A stretch of 64,000 nt of DNA from Agriotes lineatus (Eukaryota > Arthropoda > Insecta > Coleoptera > Elateridae). Position numbers and translations under genes: made by a program. The DNA is taken from contig CALNHX010002272.1 in the NCBI GenBank assembly GCA_940337035.1, forward strand, positions 1 through 64,000, read 5' to 3'. Positions 41,340 through 53,070 of the stretch are shown here, one piece after another; within the stretch, counting starts at the first letter, position 1, and every line of letters starts with the position of its first letter. The notes under the pieces are model-generated. The model did not search any database and had not been told where the DNA came from. It worked only from the letters and a program-made list of their open reading frames with translations.

Positions 41340-43140
41340 GATTTTTATTGGTGAATATACTTTATATTGTCTTTGTACTTCGATATTGCTTCTCATTCGA
41401 AAGTCAAGAAAACAGTGCCAGCAAATCATTCATCCATCCAATGGCGCTACAGCTCAAATCGGGGTTTGACCTCCTCTATTTTTCGCCTCCATACAGTCCG
41501 GTCTGTGGCCACTGCTTTCCATTCTGGGAGTTGTAGAACATCTGTCGTGTAATTTTTTATTTGGTCTTTCCATCGGGCTTCTGGTTTCTCAACTGACGGC
41601 TTCCCTTTTATATTTCCTTAGTATACTTTTTTGGTATTTGGTTCTCTATCATTTGTTGAATGTGCCCTGTCCACTTTAACCTCTGGAGTTTAACGTATAT
41701 CGATACTTTTGGTACCTTTAATATTTCATATAATTCGTGGTTGTATCATATCCTTCAGCCATATTCTTCTTGGATCGGTCCATAGATTCGCAGGAGAACC
41801 TCTCTCTCAAATGTATAAATAATTTCTTAGGCTTTTTCTAAAAGTGCCCAATTATCTCTTCCATATGTAAGTACTGGCCGTATAATTGTCTTGTATAGCG
41901 GAAGCTGTGCATATTTTTGGATTTCATGACGTTCGTTAAAGCGAAATACTGTTAGTTTTCTGATGTTACTCTTTCTGGATTTCTTGCATTTTATCTGTTT
42001 TGTTGTTGATATTGGAGCCCAGATATTTAAAATCCTCGACCACTTCGAAATTCTGTTCCCCTCTTGTGAGATTTTGCCCGTGCCTTCTATTACTTCTTGT
42101 TTGTCTCAGTTCTTTTGTTTTATCCTCGTTGACTTCCAAGCCCATTTCCTTTGCCGCTATTTCCAATTTAATGTATATTTCTTTGATTGTTGCCATTGCT
42201 CTTCCTAGGACACTCATGTCATCTGCATTTGCCGCTATCTGTCTTGACTTGTATATTGAAGGAAAGCGTTTGTATCTACGTGTGTTCTTACATAGTCTAG
42301 TACGAGGTTGAATAGCATAGGAGCCAAACCATCTCCTTGTTTCCGTCCCTGGATTTATATTGAACGATTCACTTAGCTCGTTTTGAATTTTTACTCTTTG
42401 TGTATGTAAAAGTTATGGCTGGAAGTTTTATTAGCTTTGGTGGTAGGTGGAATTCCATAATTATTTCTAATAGTTTCTTCCTGTCTATAGTGTCGTACGC
42501 CCGTTAGAAAACTATGTATATTTGTAATACATCTATGTTGAATTGCCATCCTCGTTCTAAAACTTGCTTGATCATAGATATCTGGTCGGTTTTAGATCTA
42601 CCAGGCCTGAATCTTGTTATTTTTTCCGTAAGTGGCTTCATCTTTTTCTTTAAGATATTGGTGAAGATTTTATACACTACATATAGAACGGATATTCCTT
42701 TATAGGTTTTGCGTTGAAGCTTGCTCCTTTTTTTTATATATCGGGCAGATTATGCTTTTCTTCCACTTTTCGGACATTTCCTCTGATTTCCACACTTATC
42801 GTGTTAAGTCTCTCTTCCCCATGTTTTATTAGCTCTGTCGGTATTTCATGCACCACAAGGGCTTTGTTTTTGTTTAGCGAATTGATAACTTTTACTACTT
42901 CTGCGTTTAACGCCCTTTTATTCTGATCATGGTTTAATAATTCCTCAAAGTGTCTTTTCCATCTGCTCTTGATCTCCTCTATTTCTTCTATGATTTCCCG
43001 TTTCCTTCTTACATTGGCTCGTTTTTGGTTTATACCCTTACCTGATTACATTTATTTCCTTGTTGGTTTTTCTGGTGTTTGTATCTTGAAATTCTTCCTC
43101 TATTCTTATTAATGTTTTATTAATAGCCTGCTGGACCAAG
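41340..43140 (-). pseudogene. RTE-like LINE remnant (reverse transcriptase and C-terminus)
   Basis: On the minus strand, heavily frameshifted: finger region traces near 42850-42700 ('IPTELIKHGEERLN', then the 'IKEYP' box), 'RFRPGRSKTDQISMIKQ' near 42600, 'AYDTIDRKKLLEIIMEF' near 42500, and after a decayed active-site box 'AAKEMGLEVNEDKTKE' and 'EDFKYLGSNINNKTDKM' at 42160-41970. Then come 'LYKTIIRPVLTYGRDNW' near 41880 and 'LQRLKWTGHIQQM' near 41680. This motif order is that of RTE/CR1-type polyproteins, as in the element at 55.8-61.9 kb. The upstream endonuclease is missing. Not functional. Confidence 0.75.
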
Positions 43141-43184
43141 ATTGTAACAGGATTTGAAGAATATTCAGTTGAGGTGGAAAAAAT

Positions 43185-45837
43185 ATAAATTTGTATTTTC
43201 AGCAGATATTGACAAAAATATATCGTCAGATCATGATAGCCGAAGATCAGAACGTCCAAAGGATAGCATGGCGGTTTTCTCCAGACGAACCTATTCAAGA
43301 GCTTAAACTTACCACTGCAACCTATGGAACAACTGTGGTACCATACATGGCAATTCGTACCTACTCTTTTGCAGCTAGCTGAAGGTGAAAGACAAACATA
43401 TCCAATGGCTGCAGAAGTAGCAACCAAGGACTTGTACGTGGATGATTTGATGTCGGGAACTGACTCCATAGAAGAAGCAGTGCGTCTCCAAACAGGAGGC
43501 CTAATAAATACCTTGAAAAAGGGAGGGTTGACCCCCAGAAAATTGGCAAGCAACAGTGCAGCTCTTGTTGAAGAATTACTGGATAACTCGCAGGAGAATG
43601 ACTTGCTCGAGATCGACGCAGGGGAAACAAGAAAAACCTTAGGAGTTTACTGGAGTCCGAACGCAGTTGAATTCAAGTTTCGGACCAGTCTTTGAGCTGA
43701 TACGAACTCTACAAAGAGGATAACCTTATCAAAAATATCCCGACTGTTTGACCCATTACGATGGTTATCTTCAATTGTAGTGAAAGCCAAAGTACTAATT
43801 CAAAAACTCTAGTTACAATAGCAATCATAAAATCAACCACTGACCAGAGAAATTATGAACGACTAGAAGCAATTTCATGAAGAATTGTCACGGGTTGGAA
43901 ACATATCCATTCTCAGATCGGTAGGGTACCATAACAACATCCATAAAATACAATTGCATGCATTTTGTGATGCTACAGAGAGATCTCACCCTGCTGTAAT
44001 TTACAACAGGGTAATATTGTAAGATGGGCACATTTAAATAACCCAATTGACAGCTAAGTCAAAAGTTGCACCTATCAAAATGTAAAAGACGTTGCCAAGG
44101 CTGAAGTTATGCGCAGCAACGTTAGCGGCAAAAATGCTGAAAGAAGCCATTAGTGCTCTGTACTTCCCAGCATCTCTACCTTCGCGTTGTCTGATCCCAT
44201 GATAACCTTATCCTGGATAAGAGCACGCCCGGAAAAATGAGAAACATTTATCAAGTAGGATAACAGAGGTACTGGAAGTAACTCCCAGCGAGAATTTGCA
44301 TCATGTGTGTTCAAGCGACAATCCAGCAGACGCTGTATCCCAAGGGCTCTCTCCTGTAAAACTACAGCATCATATATTGCGGTGACACGTTTCGCAATGG
44401 TTGCGGACTAATCCTTTGCCACTTACGGAAACAGATATTCCTACAACAGCAACAGAATAGGCAAAAATTCAACAACTCCAAGCACTTACTGCCTCAACCG
44501 AAGATTTAGACCTATTAGCCAAGCATTCGTTATTGCAGAAGTTACTGCGAGTCACTGCATAGTAGAACAGATTTGCTCAAAAATGTAGAAGACAACAGTT
44601 TCCGACTGCATATCCTATGTCAGCATAATTCAACAACTGCCTCATTCAAATCACACGCATAATGCAAGCACACAACCGGACGACAAAGATTCAAAACTTA
44701 GAGAAAAACATCTCAGTCACCACGGAAAGTATCTTGGCACCATTACAACCATTGGTTAATGATGAAGGAACTCTTAAAGTGAGGGGGAGGGGGAGACTAC
44801 ATATTCTATGTTGCCATATGATGAGAAACATCCTATTTTCTTTCCCCATAATAGTCATCTAGCCCAACTCGTAACGAGAGATGTTTATCGGAAACTACTA
44901 CACCGCGAAAGTCAAGCTATAGCGGCATTCATTCGTACAAAATTTTGTATCAGTGTTAAGAAAATACTACGCAAGGAAATTCACAACTGTATAACATGCT
45001 TTGCCTTCAGAAGGCAACCATTGCGGCAACTCATGGACAATCCCAAGCCCAGAGTAACGACATCTCTACAATTCTCTCACACTGGCCTGGATTATGCAGG
45101 ACCGATACAAATCAGAACCAAAAAAAGAAGTCATAAGTCGTACAAAGGATATATTGTTATCTTTGTATGTTTGGCAACTAAGGCAGTTCACTTGGTGGCT
45201 AAGAGCGATCTAACAACAAACGCATTTCTGGCAGCCTTCAGAAGATTTACATCCAGAAGAGGAGCATGCCTTCATAGCGAAACCACGTTTGTAGGAGCAA
45301 ACAATGTTGTGCAAAAGGACAGGAGACTTTAGCGTTCTGAAGACTGTTACTCAAGAAGGAATTCAGTGACACTTTATTTCACCAGCAGCTTTTTCTTTCG
45401 GATGAATCTGGGAAGCGGCAAGAAAGTCAACAAAGTATCACATGATAACAGTACCCTCACGTTTGAAGAACAATCAACCCTCCTGTACCAAATAGAGGCA
45501 TGTGTCAATTCGAGACCACTGTGTCCATTAACCACAGATCCTAACGAAATAAACGTCAAAGAAGAGAATTTGCAGGTGGGAGATCTAGTATTGCAAAAGA
45601 ATAAAAGCAATCCTTCTAATCGATAGCCTTTAGCAAGAGTAACAGAAGTGAGATAAAGTAAGACAAAGGGAGATACAATTCTCTAGCATCCTATTACCAA
45701 ACTCGTTCTGTTACCTAATCACGAAGCTGAAGAAGAAAAAAGAAGCAAAGCGGGTTACTGGAGTTTCAACCGTCGCAAATAACAATAACACTCTTATTTA
45801 CATTATGCACCATAATTTCACCGATCAGCGGATCACA
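43185..45837 (+). pseudogene. BEL/Pao pol remnant (reverse transcriptase to integrase), copy B
   Basis: Frames in order: 'FSADIDK' and 'IAWRFSPDEPIQELKLTT' (43190-43320), 'AAEVATKDLYVDDLMSG' with the YVDD catalytic box (43405-43460), 'RKTLGVYWSPNAVEFKF' (43630-43680), a poorly readable RNase H/connection stretch (43700-44650), then the integrase. Its zinc-binding part has 'HPIFFPHNSHLAQLV' and 'IHNCITCF' (44820-45005). The core has 'HTGLDYAGPIQIRTKK' (first Asp, 45078-45125) and 'LATKAVHLVAKSDLTTNAFL' (45171-45230). The second Asp motif is replaced by 'HSETTF' through a small deletion compared with copy A. The C-terminal 'LQVGDLVLQKNKSNPSNR' lies at 45569-45624. BEL/Pao elements copy via an RNA intermediate; this one is dead. 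Confidence 0.85.
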
Positions 45838-45839
45838 TA

Positions 45840-46748
45840 ACGTATGTCTCAAAAGTTTTGGCACAAATTTCTTTAGAACATTTTAAAAAGTAAAAATGAT
45901 TTTACTGCAATTTTTCAGAACAGATATAATTAACAGCTTTATAAACAACAAAATTTTTACATAGTCTTCAACAATACGCAGTCTTCTGGAAACATCTCGC
46001 ATCAAGCCTTGGACCATTTCAAATTCAATCTCACAAATTTTTCTAAAAATCCGCTGTCTTAATTGTTGATCGTTTTCGGCTTCTCAACCTCCACCATACA
46101 CTTTTCGAGACAAAATGGCCCAGAAATCTTCAATTGGGCGAGCCAGCGGTAAATTTGGAGGGTGTCGTTTTTCGGCACAAAAGGTATGTTGTGAGCATTC
46201 AGCCAATTTTGAGTTTCATGTGCATAGTGGCAGAAAGCCAAGTCCGGGCAAAACATAATATCATCTTGAGCATGATTCTGGTAGATAAAGTTAATCAATT
46301 TTGTTAAGCAATTGTTAATATAACTTCGACTGTCCACAGCTTTGCCTCTAACTTATCGTGAAAGTTTTATCAATGACTGCCCAATTTTATTCTTGTCACT
46401 TCCGACTAACTGGTTTGCTCTACGTTCAGTTAACAGTCTAGGTCTTTCACTTTTTGGAAGATTTAAGCATGGTAAACCTTGCCCACATTCTGATATCGTA
46501 CGATATATGGTTCTCCGCGACACATTTTGATTTTAAAAATATTTGAGCTATAGGCAACTGCCCAACTAAATTGTAAATGCTTTTTCTAAGCTCTAATTTA
46601 TAAGCTACTACAACGCAATCGATTTCGGTAACTGAACTGTCTTTAAAATCATTGAATTACTTTTGTTCGCAAAGCCAACCCGATATTTTGATATTTTTTA
46701 TATTTTTCATAGAGTTGTATTTTGTGCCAAAACTTTTAAGACATACGT
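45840..46748 (-). mobile_element. Tc1/mariner-type transposon, 909 bp
   Basis: Inverted ends ACGTATGTCT(C/T)AAAAGTT continue to 'ttggcacaa' at both sides, with TA duplications at 45838-45839 and 46749-46750. A minus-strand transposase remnant occupies the middle. Copy A lacks this element at the corresponding joint. Confidence 0.85.
46059..46540 (-). pseudogene. Tc1-type transposase remnant (minus strand)
   Basis: From 46337 to 46059: 'FIYQNHAQDDIMFCPDLAFC' (second catalytic Asp region), 'HYAHETQNWLNAHNIPFVP', then, in another frame, 'NLPLARPIEDFWAILSRKVY' with the catalytic Glu in IEDFW (about 46155-46095). Traces of the DNA-binding domain extend to about 46540. Frame slips and internal loss make it inactive. 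Confidence 0.8.
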
Positions 46749-46993
46749 TATTGTCAAGTATCCATCACCTGTCCTATTTATTGAAGAACTTGGCCATGCA
46801 AAACTATCAAGAGGATACTTCGGGATAGATGTAACTCTGAACATTTCCAGAATGCAAGCAGATGAAGAAAATACGAGGGGTGATTTGTATATTATCTACC
46901 TACCCATTAAGAAAATAAGCAACTTTTCACTGTGAAACAGCTGTGCCATTTTGATAAAAGCTCACGAAGTGTTGTTGATATTCAGAAGGATGT

Positions 46994-47539
46994 TGTTGCG
47001 ACCCGAACCTTACGGGCACAACGAAATACCGGCGGAGAATCACGCAAGTCGTCGCGGTCGTGAATGATTGAACACAACGAATATAATTGTAATAACACTT
47101 TATTTACAATATATACACCAATGTAACACTAAAAACGGACTGTATAATTACAAATTTAAACTTGCCGGTACTGATTATAGAAGAGATGTATATCTCTCGG
47201 TGTCTTAACGTGACTCTGGTCGTGTCTGTCTCTTCGAGCCCAAGAAAACTCGGACACTCGTTAAACCACCCCTTTAGGAGTAGGGGGAAGGAATGGTCGA
47301 CCATCGCAAGAGAAAGCTGCATTTCGCCGAAAGCTCTAACAATAAACTAATGACATCCGTTTTAAATTGCAGATGGTATTTACAAATGACATGCAAATCC
47401 AAGATTAGGATCTTAAGTATGATAGATTGCTGGACAGCGGGAGATGAGCAAGACTTAAATTAACCTGGCTGCAGCTCCTAATGCCACGAACAATTTCTAG
47501 GATTATTCTCAAGTAAATATTAAATATGATGCTTCAACA
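46994..47539. mobile_element. Solo LTR, 546 bp, in copy B
   Basis: It starts TGTTGCGACCCG and ends CTTCAACA; TGTTG/CAACA are inverted. Flanks GATGT (46989-46993) and GGTGT (47540-47544) are a 5-bp duplication with one mismatch. Copy A (about 11660) has the uninterrupted site. A TATA-like and polyadenylation-like AT-rich stretch lies at 47090-47130. It belongs to an LTR retrotransposon of Gypsy or BEL type; no internal region remains. Confidence 0.85.
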
Positions 47540-47575
47540 GGTGTGTTCTTTTAATAAAGGTTTGATCAACAAAAA

Positions 47576-48622
47576 ATGGGTGAAAATAAGCTAGAACATA
47601 GAAGTGTTTTCAGTTCTTAACTAAATAGATAAATAGACCCAAGAATGTTCATGACAGGGTGATTAATGTGTCTGGGAAAGCTACGCCGTCATATTTTGCG
47701 ATAAAACTCTGAAGTAAACAATTTCGATGGGGCAGAGAATCAATTCAAGATTATCCAAGATGCGGAAGGCCTGTTGAATCAAAAACCAACAAAAGCATCA
47801 AGAAAAGTTAAAGAACTGGTCTTAGCAGATCGACGAACAAGGGTTTCAATGATTGCTGTTGAAGAAGGGATATCAGAAACTCCAGTTTTTAGAAATCTTG
47901 CATGATAATTAGGAAAGAATAAGGTGTCAGCACGTTGGATTCCAAAATTGCTTACTCCTGTACAAAAACTGTGTCGGCAACAAATTTGCGAGGAACACTT
48001 GCAGGTATTGGCTGTCGACAAATGCCTTTTTTCAAAAATTGTTAACAGGTTATGAGACGTGGGTGTATCACTGGGACCCACCGACAAAACAAGAACCCAT
48101 GTAATGGGTTCATAAGAGATCTCCGCCACCAAAAAAAGCAGGAACTCAGTCTTTATCAGGAAAATGGATGGCTACGGTGTTTTGGGATGCATAAGGGATA
48201 TTGTTACTTGAATATGTGAAGAAACGCTCAACAGGGAAAGTCTATAAAAAACAATAAAATTAAAAGATTGAAAACTGCCATTCGTCAAAAAAGACCCAAA
48301 AATTGTGAGCGAACGATTATGCTGCTTCATGACAACCCCCGAGTACAGAAACCTCGCCAAGTTTAAGAAGTAATCAACGACTGCGGTTTTATAGAGATGG
48401 GACATCCACCTTAGAGTCCGGACTTGGTTAGCGAGTGATTATTGTCTCTTTCCTAATTAAAAAAAAACAGTTGAGAGGACGGTCTTTTTCTTCGTAAGAA
48501 TGCTTGAAGTGGGAGACTTTTTTGAAGACCTGCTGAAAGAGTTTTTTTTGAAGGGTATAGGTTTATTAGAAAAACGTTGGAATAGGTGTGTAACCGTTAG
48601 TACAGCATATATTGAAAAATAA
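47576..48622 (+). pseudogene. Mariner transposase pseudogene, copy B
   Basis: Begins 'MGENKLEHRSVFS' and contains a single TTAA (47617-47620) where copy A carries the piggyBac element. Recognisable parts: 'LVLADRRTRVSMIAVEEG' (47818-47872), 'TWVYHWDPPTKQEP' near 48057-48098, 'VFWDA*GI' near 48180, 'MLLHDNPRVQ' (48323-48350), 'HPP*SPDL' (48404-48425) and the ending 'AYIEK' with TAA at 48622. The same TAG interrupts HPP-SPDL in both copies, so that stop predates the duplication. Private frameshifts exist. Confidence 0.85.
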
Positions 48623-49316
48623 AATTTTGTTTCTTCTCTAAATATTTTTTCATGGGTAGGAAGATAATATAAAAATCTCCTCTCCTATAAACAAGACAAT
48701 CCAACAAATCAATACCTTATGCGACAAGACACTTATATTATCGGGAGAATTCCATTGCAACGAGAGAGAACAGCAACGGCAACGCAGATTGTAAGGAGCA
48801 TGAAAAGTATTCATAGTTAAGATGTCAGCACCAAACGAGGATTATTATTAGGGCAGCTACAATCTCAGTGTTTGGAGTTAACGATGAAGTTTACTATGAC
48901 CTCGAATCGTTATAAAGGAAGATCAACAAGAATTAAAAAAAGTTGGGTCAACTAGGAAAAATGTGCATTTTTGACATTTAAAAAAAAATTACGCAATATG
49001 AGATTGTGCTTGTTTGAAAACCTATTTAGTTTCTATCAAATATACCAAGTTATTTTTACTTAGTCAGAAAATGGCGTTTTTCGAAATTTTCAAAATCCAA
49101 AAAGTGCTATTTTACGGAAATTAAGTAAGATTGCAATGAATTTTTTTTAGTGTGTATTAGATTTAGTTAACTTAACAATCTGAAATTCAAAAAACAACTT
49201 TTTTGTATAACTCTTGCAAAAACCTAATTTAACAATTTTCAAAATATTTTTCAAGATTTGACAATAAGACAACATTTTAAAATTCGATTATTTTAAGTGG
49301 AAACTTTAAAGATTAT
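48623..49316 (+). other. AT-rich 3' segment shared with copy A
   Basis: Counterpart of 13923-14645. No intact frame and no recognised domain. It ends abruptly at 49316 where TGTTAAGTG begins. Confidence 0.5.
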
Positions 49317-50415
49317 TGTTAAGTGTTTCATAAATTTTGCCGCTTCGCTTGTAGTTGTGCGTTGTACTATGCGCATTTCAGCACTTCTTGGGTGCGACTG
49401 CCCTCACCACTACGTTCCGTCTGTCAAACTGACTGCACGCGAACCGGTCCACTCCGAGAAACGCTAATTCTTTGTTTAAATGTTCAATGTTTGTATGCTA
49501 ATTTATTGCGAATAAATTACCTACTTTGCTTTCAACGAGTGTATAATTTAGGGAAGAATAACTCCATACAGTCCACTCAATCGAGCTTGCAACCAGGAAT
49601 TTTCCAAACATAACGGAAAACTGGGAGGCTCACCAACATTGTTCCTTCGAGCCGCATGGTCCATCGGACCGGAAAAACAGCCCAAATTCTCCAGCAAGTT
49701 TCAATCGTACATTCGTCCCTAACGAGAGGAAGAAAGACAGCATACGGTGCTATCAACGTGAGAGCGAGAAAGCCAAACGCCGAGTTCCGCGCCAAGTTCG
49801 TGCAGGTGGGCAGGCCAGCTGCCGGCGAGACGGCAATTCAAACCACAGTAACGAAAAAGGCGGCACACACCAATATCAATGTAAGCCTAATTTCCCTTTG
49901 TGAGATTTCCTATGCATGAATTTGGTTTTCTATCATCAAAATGTTCAGGGTGGAGTAATGGACTGTATGAATTTAATTTGGACAGTTGCAGAAATATCTT
50001 AGGGGTGCAGGAATTAAAAAGGGGTGCAAACCAACGGTCTCATGCGGTCTCACACGAGATGATGTACCAAAAAAGACCTGGGGCCGTTGGTCAGCGTGAC
50101 ACAGTGAAACAAAACTTCAAACTGTATGTGCATAATTTCAGCTGCGTATTATTGCGTAAACAAATGGTTTATGAGTCATATAAACATTTTAATTGCGGGA
50201 AATTCGTATTTCGTTTGATCGCGAGTACAATATCCCCTGCATGTTTCATATTGCAGTCGAATTATTCACAAGTTAATCTCGCGTTGTACCAGTGCCGTTT
50301 TCTGCGTAGTAGCGCCAAGTTAATTTCGCGTAGTAGCAGCGTTGTAAACAAAATTCCGTGCCAGGGGCGTACGAAAGTTGGTTCTATCTGTTAAACTGTT
50401 TTAATTTCAACAATT
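49317..50415 (+). mobile_element. Probable BEL/Pao LTR and leader
   Basis: TGTTAAGTG at 49317 breaks the similarity between copies A and B and precedes a BEL/Pao gag start at 50416, so this is probably the 5' LTR and untranslated leader. I could not fix the LTR's 3' end or a primer-binding site, and the open frames at 49656-49919 and 49900-50394 have no known domain. Confidence 0.5.
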
Positions 50416-51500
50416 ATGGATCCGCTTGTAAGAGCACGTGGCTCTATCAAGGGCAAGCTTACGCGTTTCGCAAATTACGTGCAATCTTTGCAAACAATTC
50501 ATGATGAAGATCAATTCTTATCTAGCGCTCAGATTATTTAATTGCAAAAAAGATTGAATGATACAGCCACTTTGTTATCAGAATATTATGCGGTTGATGA
50601 ACAAATTTTAGAAAACAGTAAGCATGCAGAATCTGAAATGCAGCAACAAGTTGAATTTGAAGATTCTTATTATTTTGCAATTTCACAAGCTGAATGAATA
50701 CAACAAACAGTCTGATGTTGCACCAGATCGTTCTGGATCTCCTAACGGTAGCGTGAGATTAGGGCATTCAAGCTGCAGCTCGCATTGCAGAGCTGTACGC
50801 CTTCCTACCATCTCCATTCCCAAATATTCAGGGAACGTGTCAGAGTGGTTGAAATTTCGTGAGATTTTTATTAGTTTAATTCATGAGAATCAAGCGCTAA
50901 CTAATATTCAAAGGCTAGTTTGCAGGGTGATGCAAGCCAAATTATAAAAAGTTTAGAGTTTACTGCGAGTAATTATACTCTAGCTTGGGATGCATTGTGT
51001 AATCGTTACAATGATCCAAAAATTCTGATTCATAACCACCTCAATGCTATTTTCGAATTTGAATCGTGCAGTAAGGAATCTGCAACTAAATTACGTACGA
51101 TTAGCGATATGTTATTTAAACATTTTACAGCAATAAAATCATTAGCAACCGTTATGTCGTTTCTAAAAAACTGGACCCCACTACATTCCGTGAATGGGAG
51201 GTCCTTAGAAACCGGTCAAGTTCTGACCTGCCTAATCTTGACGAGTTCAAGGAATTTTTACACAACACAGCAAATCTTCTAGAAACTCTGGAAGTAAAAA
51301 ATATTAAGCTTGTACCCGAAAAGTCTTCCAAGGTACATTCGAAATCATTTGTGTCCCCCTTCGTGTCCATTTTGTAAAGGATCTCATCCCTTGTACAAAT
51401 GCGATAAGTTTGTCAAGCTGTCTTCTCTTGACAGAAATTCAAAGGCAAAGGATGCTTTAATTGCCTAACTCAGGGTCACCTTTCGAGCCGCTGTAGCTCC
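50416..51500 (+). pseudogene. BEL/Pao gag remnant
   Basis: Starts at ATG 50416 with 'MDPLVRARGSIKGKLTRF', typical of BEL/Pao gag, and reads through one stop (near 50540) to 'ILENSKHAESEMQQQVEF'. Then come 'LPTISIPKYSGNVSEWLKF' and 'SLIHENQALTNIQRL' (50805-50915), the DUF1759-type core, and 'LAWDALCNRYNDPKILIHNH' (50962-51040). Two CCHC-type knuckles follow: 'CPFCKGSHPLYKC' (about 51364-51402) and 'CFNCLTQGHLSSRC' (about 51454-51495). At least three frame changes occur. Gag would form the particle shell; it is inactive here. Confidence 0.85.
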
Positions 51501-51585
51501 AAATAGAAAGTGCAAATCAAGGCACAACACCCTTCTTCATGAGGATAAACCTCAAAATGCTTCTTCTAGTCAACCAGGATCTGCG

Positions 51586-51815
51586 GTGTCAGCAGAAACC
51601 CCTGTTGAAGTAAATCAATCGATTTCGGCATTATGTTCGAATGCTTTGCAGGTACTCTTACCTACGGCTACCGCTAAACTCATCGCGGATGTGCGAATCC
51701 TGCTGGATTCCGGTTCCCAATCGAACTTCATACGTTCAGATTTGTGTAAAAGGTTGAAGCTTCCAACTCGCGAAGTCAACGTTACTGTTTCTGGCTTAAG
51801 TAAAGCTACTTCTCA
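51586..51815 (+). pseudogene. BEL/Pao aspartic protease fragment
   Basis: Reads 'VLLPTATAKLIADVRILLDS' followed by GSQSNFI; DSGS is the active-site motif of BEL/Pao retroviral-type proteases (DUF1758 type). It continues to 'LPTREVNVTVSGLSKATSQ' and is then directly joined to zinc-finger sequence. No reverse transcriptase follows. Confidence 0.8.
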
Positions 51816-52060
51816 AAATTCATGTTTTAATTGTGATTATAAGGCACGAATGAAAAGTGATTTAGTTAAACATATGAGGGTTTCCTCATATGTTTAACTA
51901 AATATGTATGTTTATACAGGTGAAAAACCTTATTCTTGTTCTATTTGTGATCATAAATCAGCATTGTAAGCCAGGAGAAAAACCTTATGCATGTTCAATT
52001 TGTGAGTATAAAACTGCCGAAAAAGGTAATTTAGTATGCCATCTGCAAAGTAGTGTTAAC
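51816..52060 (+). pseudogene. C2H2 zinc-finger gene fragment fused to BEL/Pao protease
   Basis: In frame with the protease one reads 'NSCFNCDYKARMKSDLVKHM'. After a 20-bp inverted junction ('tttagttaaacatatgagg' then 'cctcatatgtttaactaaa') come 'TGEKPYACSICEYKTAEKGN' and 'LVCHLQS'. The finger consensus matches the gene at 21.3-23.9 kb (CSICEYK style, TGEKPYA linkers). These are two to three partial fingers in broken order, i.e. a captured or rearranged gene piece. Confidence 0.8.
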
Positions 52061-52164
52061 CTCCATCGGTTTGTTGAACCCAGCGACGAGTGTACACCTG
52101 AGTATGCACCGAGCATGCCGTATTGAATCACATCACAAAAGCGACAAATTCAAAAAATTTGTTA

Positions 52165-53068
52165 ACGAGTGACGAGTGACGACTGACAATTGACGAATGA
52201 CGAGTGACGAGTGACGAATGACAAATGACGATTGACGAATGACGAGTAACGAGTGACGAGTGACGACTGACGAATGACGACTGACGACTGACGACTGACG
52301 AATGACGAATAACGATTGACGAATGACGAATGAAGAATGACGATTGACAAATGACGTGTGACGAGTGACGAGCGACGACTTACGAATGACGACTGACGAA
52401 TGACGATTAACAAAAGACGATTCACGAGTTACGACTGACGAATGACGACTGACGAATGACGAATAACGATTGACAAAAGACGATTGACGAGTGACGAGTG
52501 ACGAATAACGATTGACAAAAGACGATTGACGAGTGACGAGTGACGACTGACGAATGACGACTGACGAATGACGAATAACGATTGACGAATGACGAATAAC
52601 GGATGACGATTGACAAATGACGAGTGACGAATGACGATTGACAAAAGACGATTGACGAGTGACGACTGACGAATGAAGACTGACGAATGACGAATAACGA
52701 TTGACGAATGACGAATAACGAATGACGATTGACAAATGACGAGTGACGAATGACGATTGACAAAAGACGATTGACGAGTGACGACCGACGAATGACGACT
52801 GACGAATGACGAATAACGATTGACGAATGACGAATGACGAATGACGATTGACGAGTGATGAGCGACGACTGACGAATGACGACTGACGAATGACGAATAA
52901 CGATTGACGAATGACGATTGACAAAAGACGAACGACGAGTGACGAGTGACGACTGACGAATGAAAACTGACGAATGACGAATAACGATTGACGAATGACG
53001 AGTGACGATTGTCGACTGACAAATGACGAATAACGATTGACGAATGACGAATGACGATTGACAAAAGA
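52165..53068. repeat. Heptamer satellite, left block
   Basis: Tandem 7-bp units of the form TGACGAN with variants (TGACGAA, TGACGAG, TGACGAC, TGACGAT, TGACAAA, TAACGAT). Units also recur in higher-order groups such as 'cgaataacgattgacgaat'. Because 7 is not a multiple of 3 and the reverse complement lacks stops, all minus-strand frames are open for hundreds of codons. These are not genes. Confidence 0.95.
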
Positions 53069-53070
53069 CC

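Larger units (their letters stand above)
45127..49316 (+). repeat. Compound fossil duplication, copy B (BEL integrase plus mariner)
   Basis: Partner of 7226-14645. Interruptions private to this copy are the Tc1-like element at 45840-46748 and the solo LTR at 46994-47539. The block ends at 49316, where another element starts. Relative to copy A it lacks about 190 bp of the integrase C-terminal region (after 45540). Confidence 0.8.

Noticed and set aside
43038..43630. Minus-strand open frames of 171 and 89 codons
   Set aside because: They are shadows of the plus-strand BEL/Pao reverse transcriptase (YVDD) and of LINE sequence.
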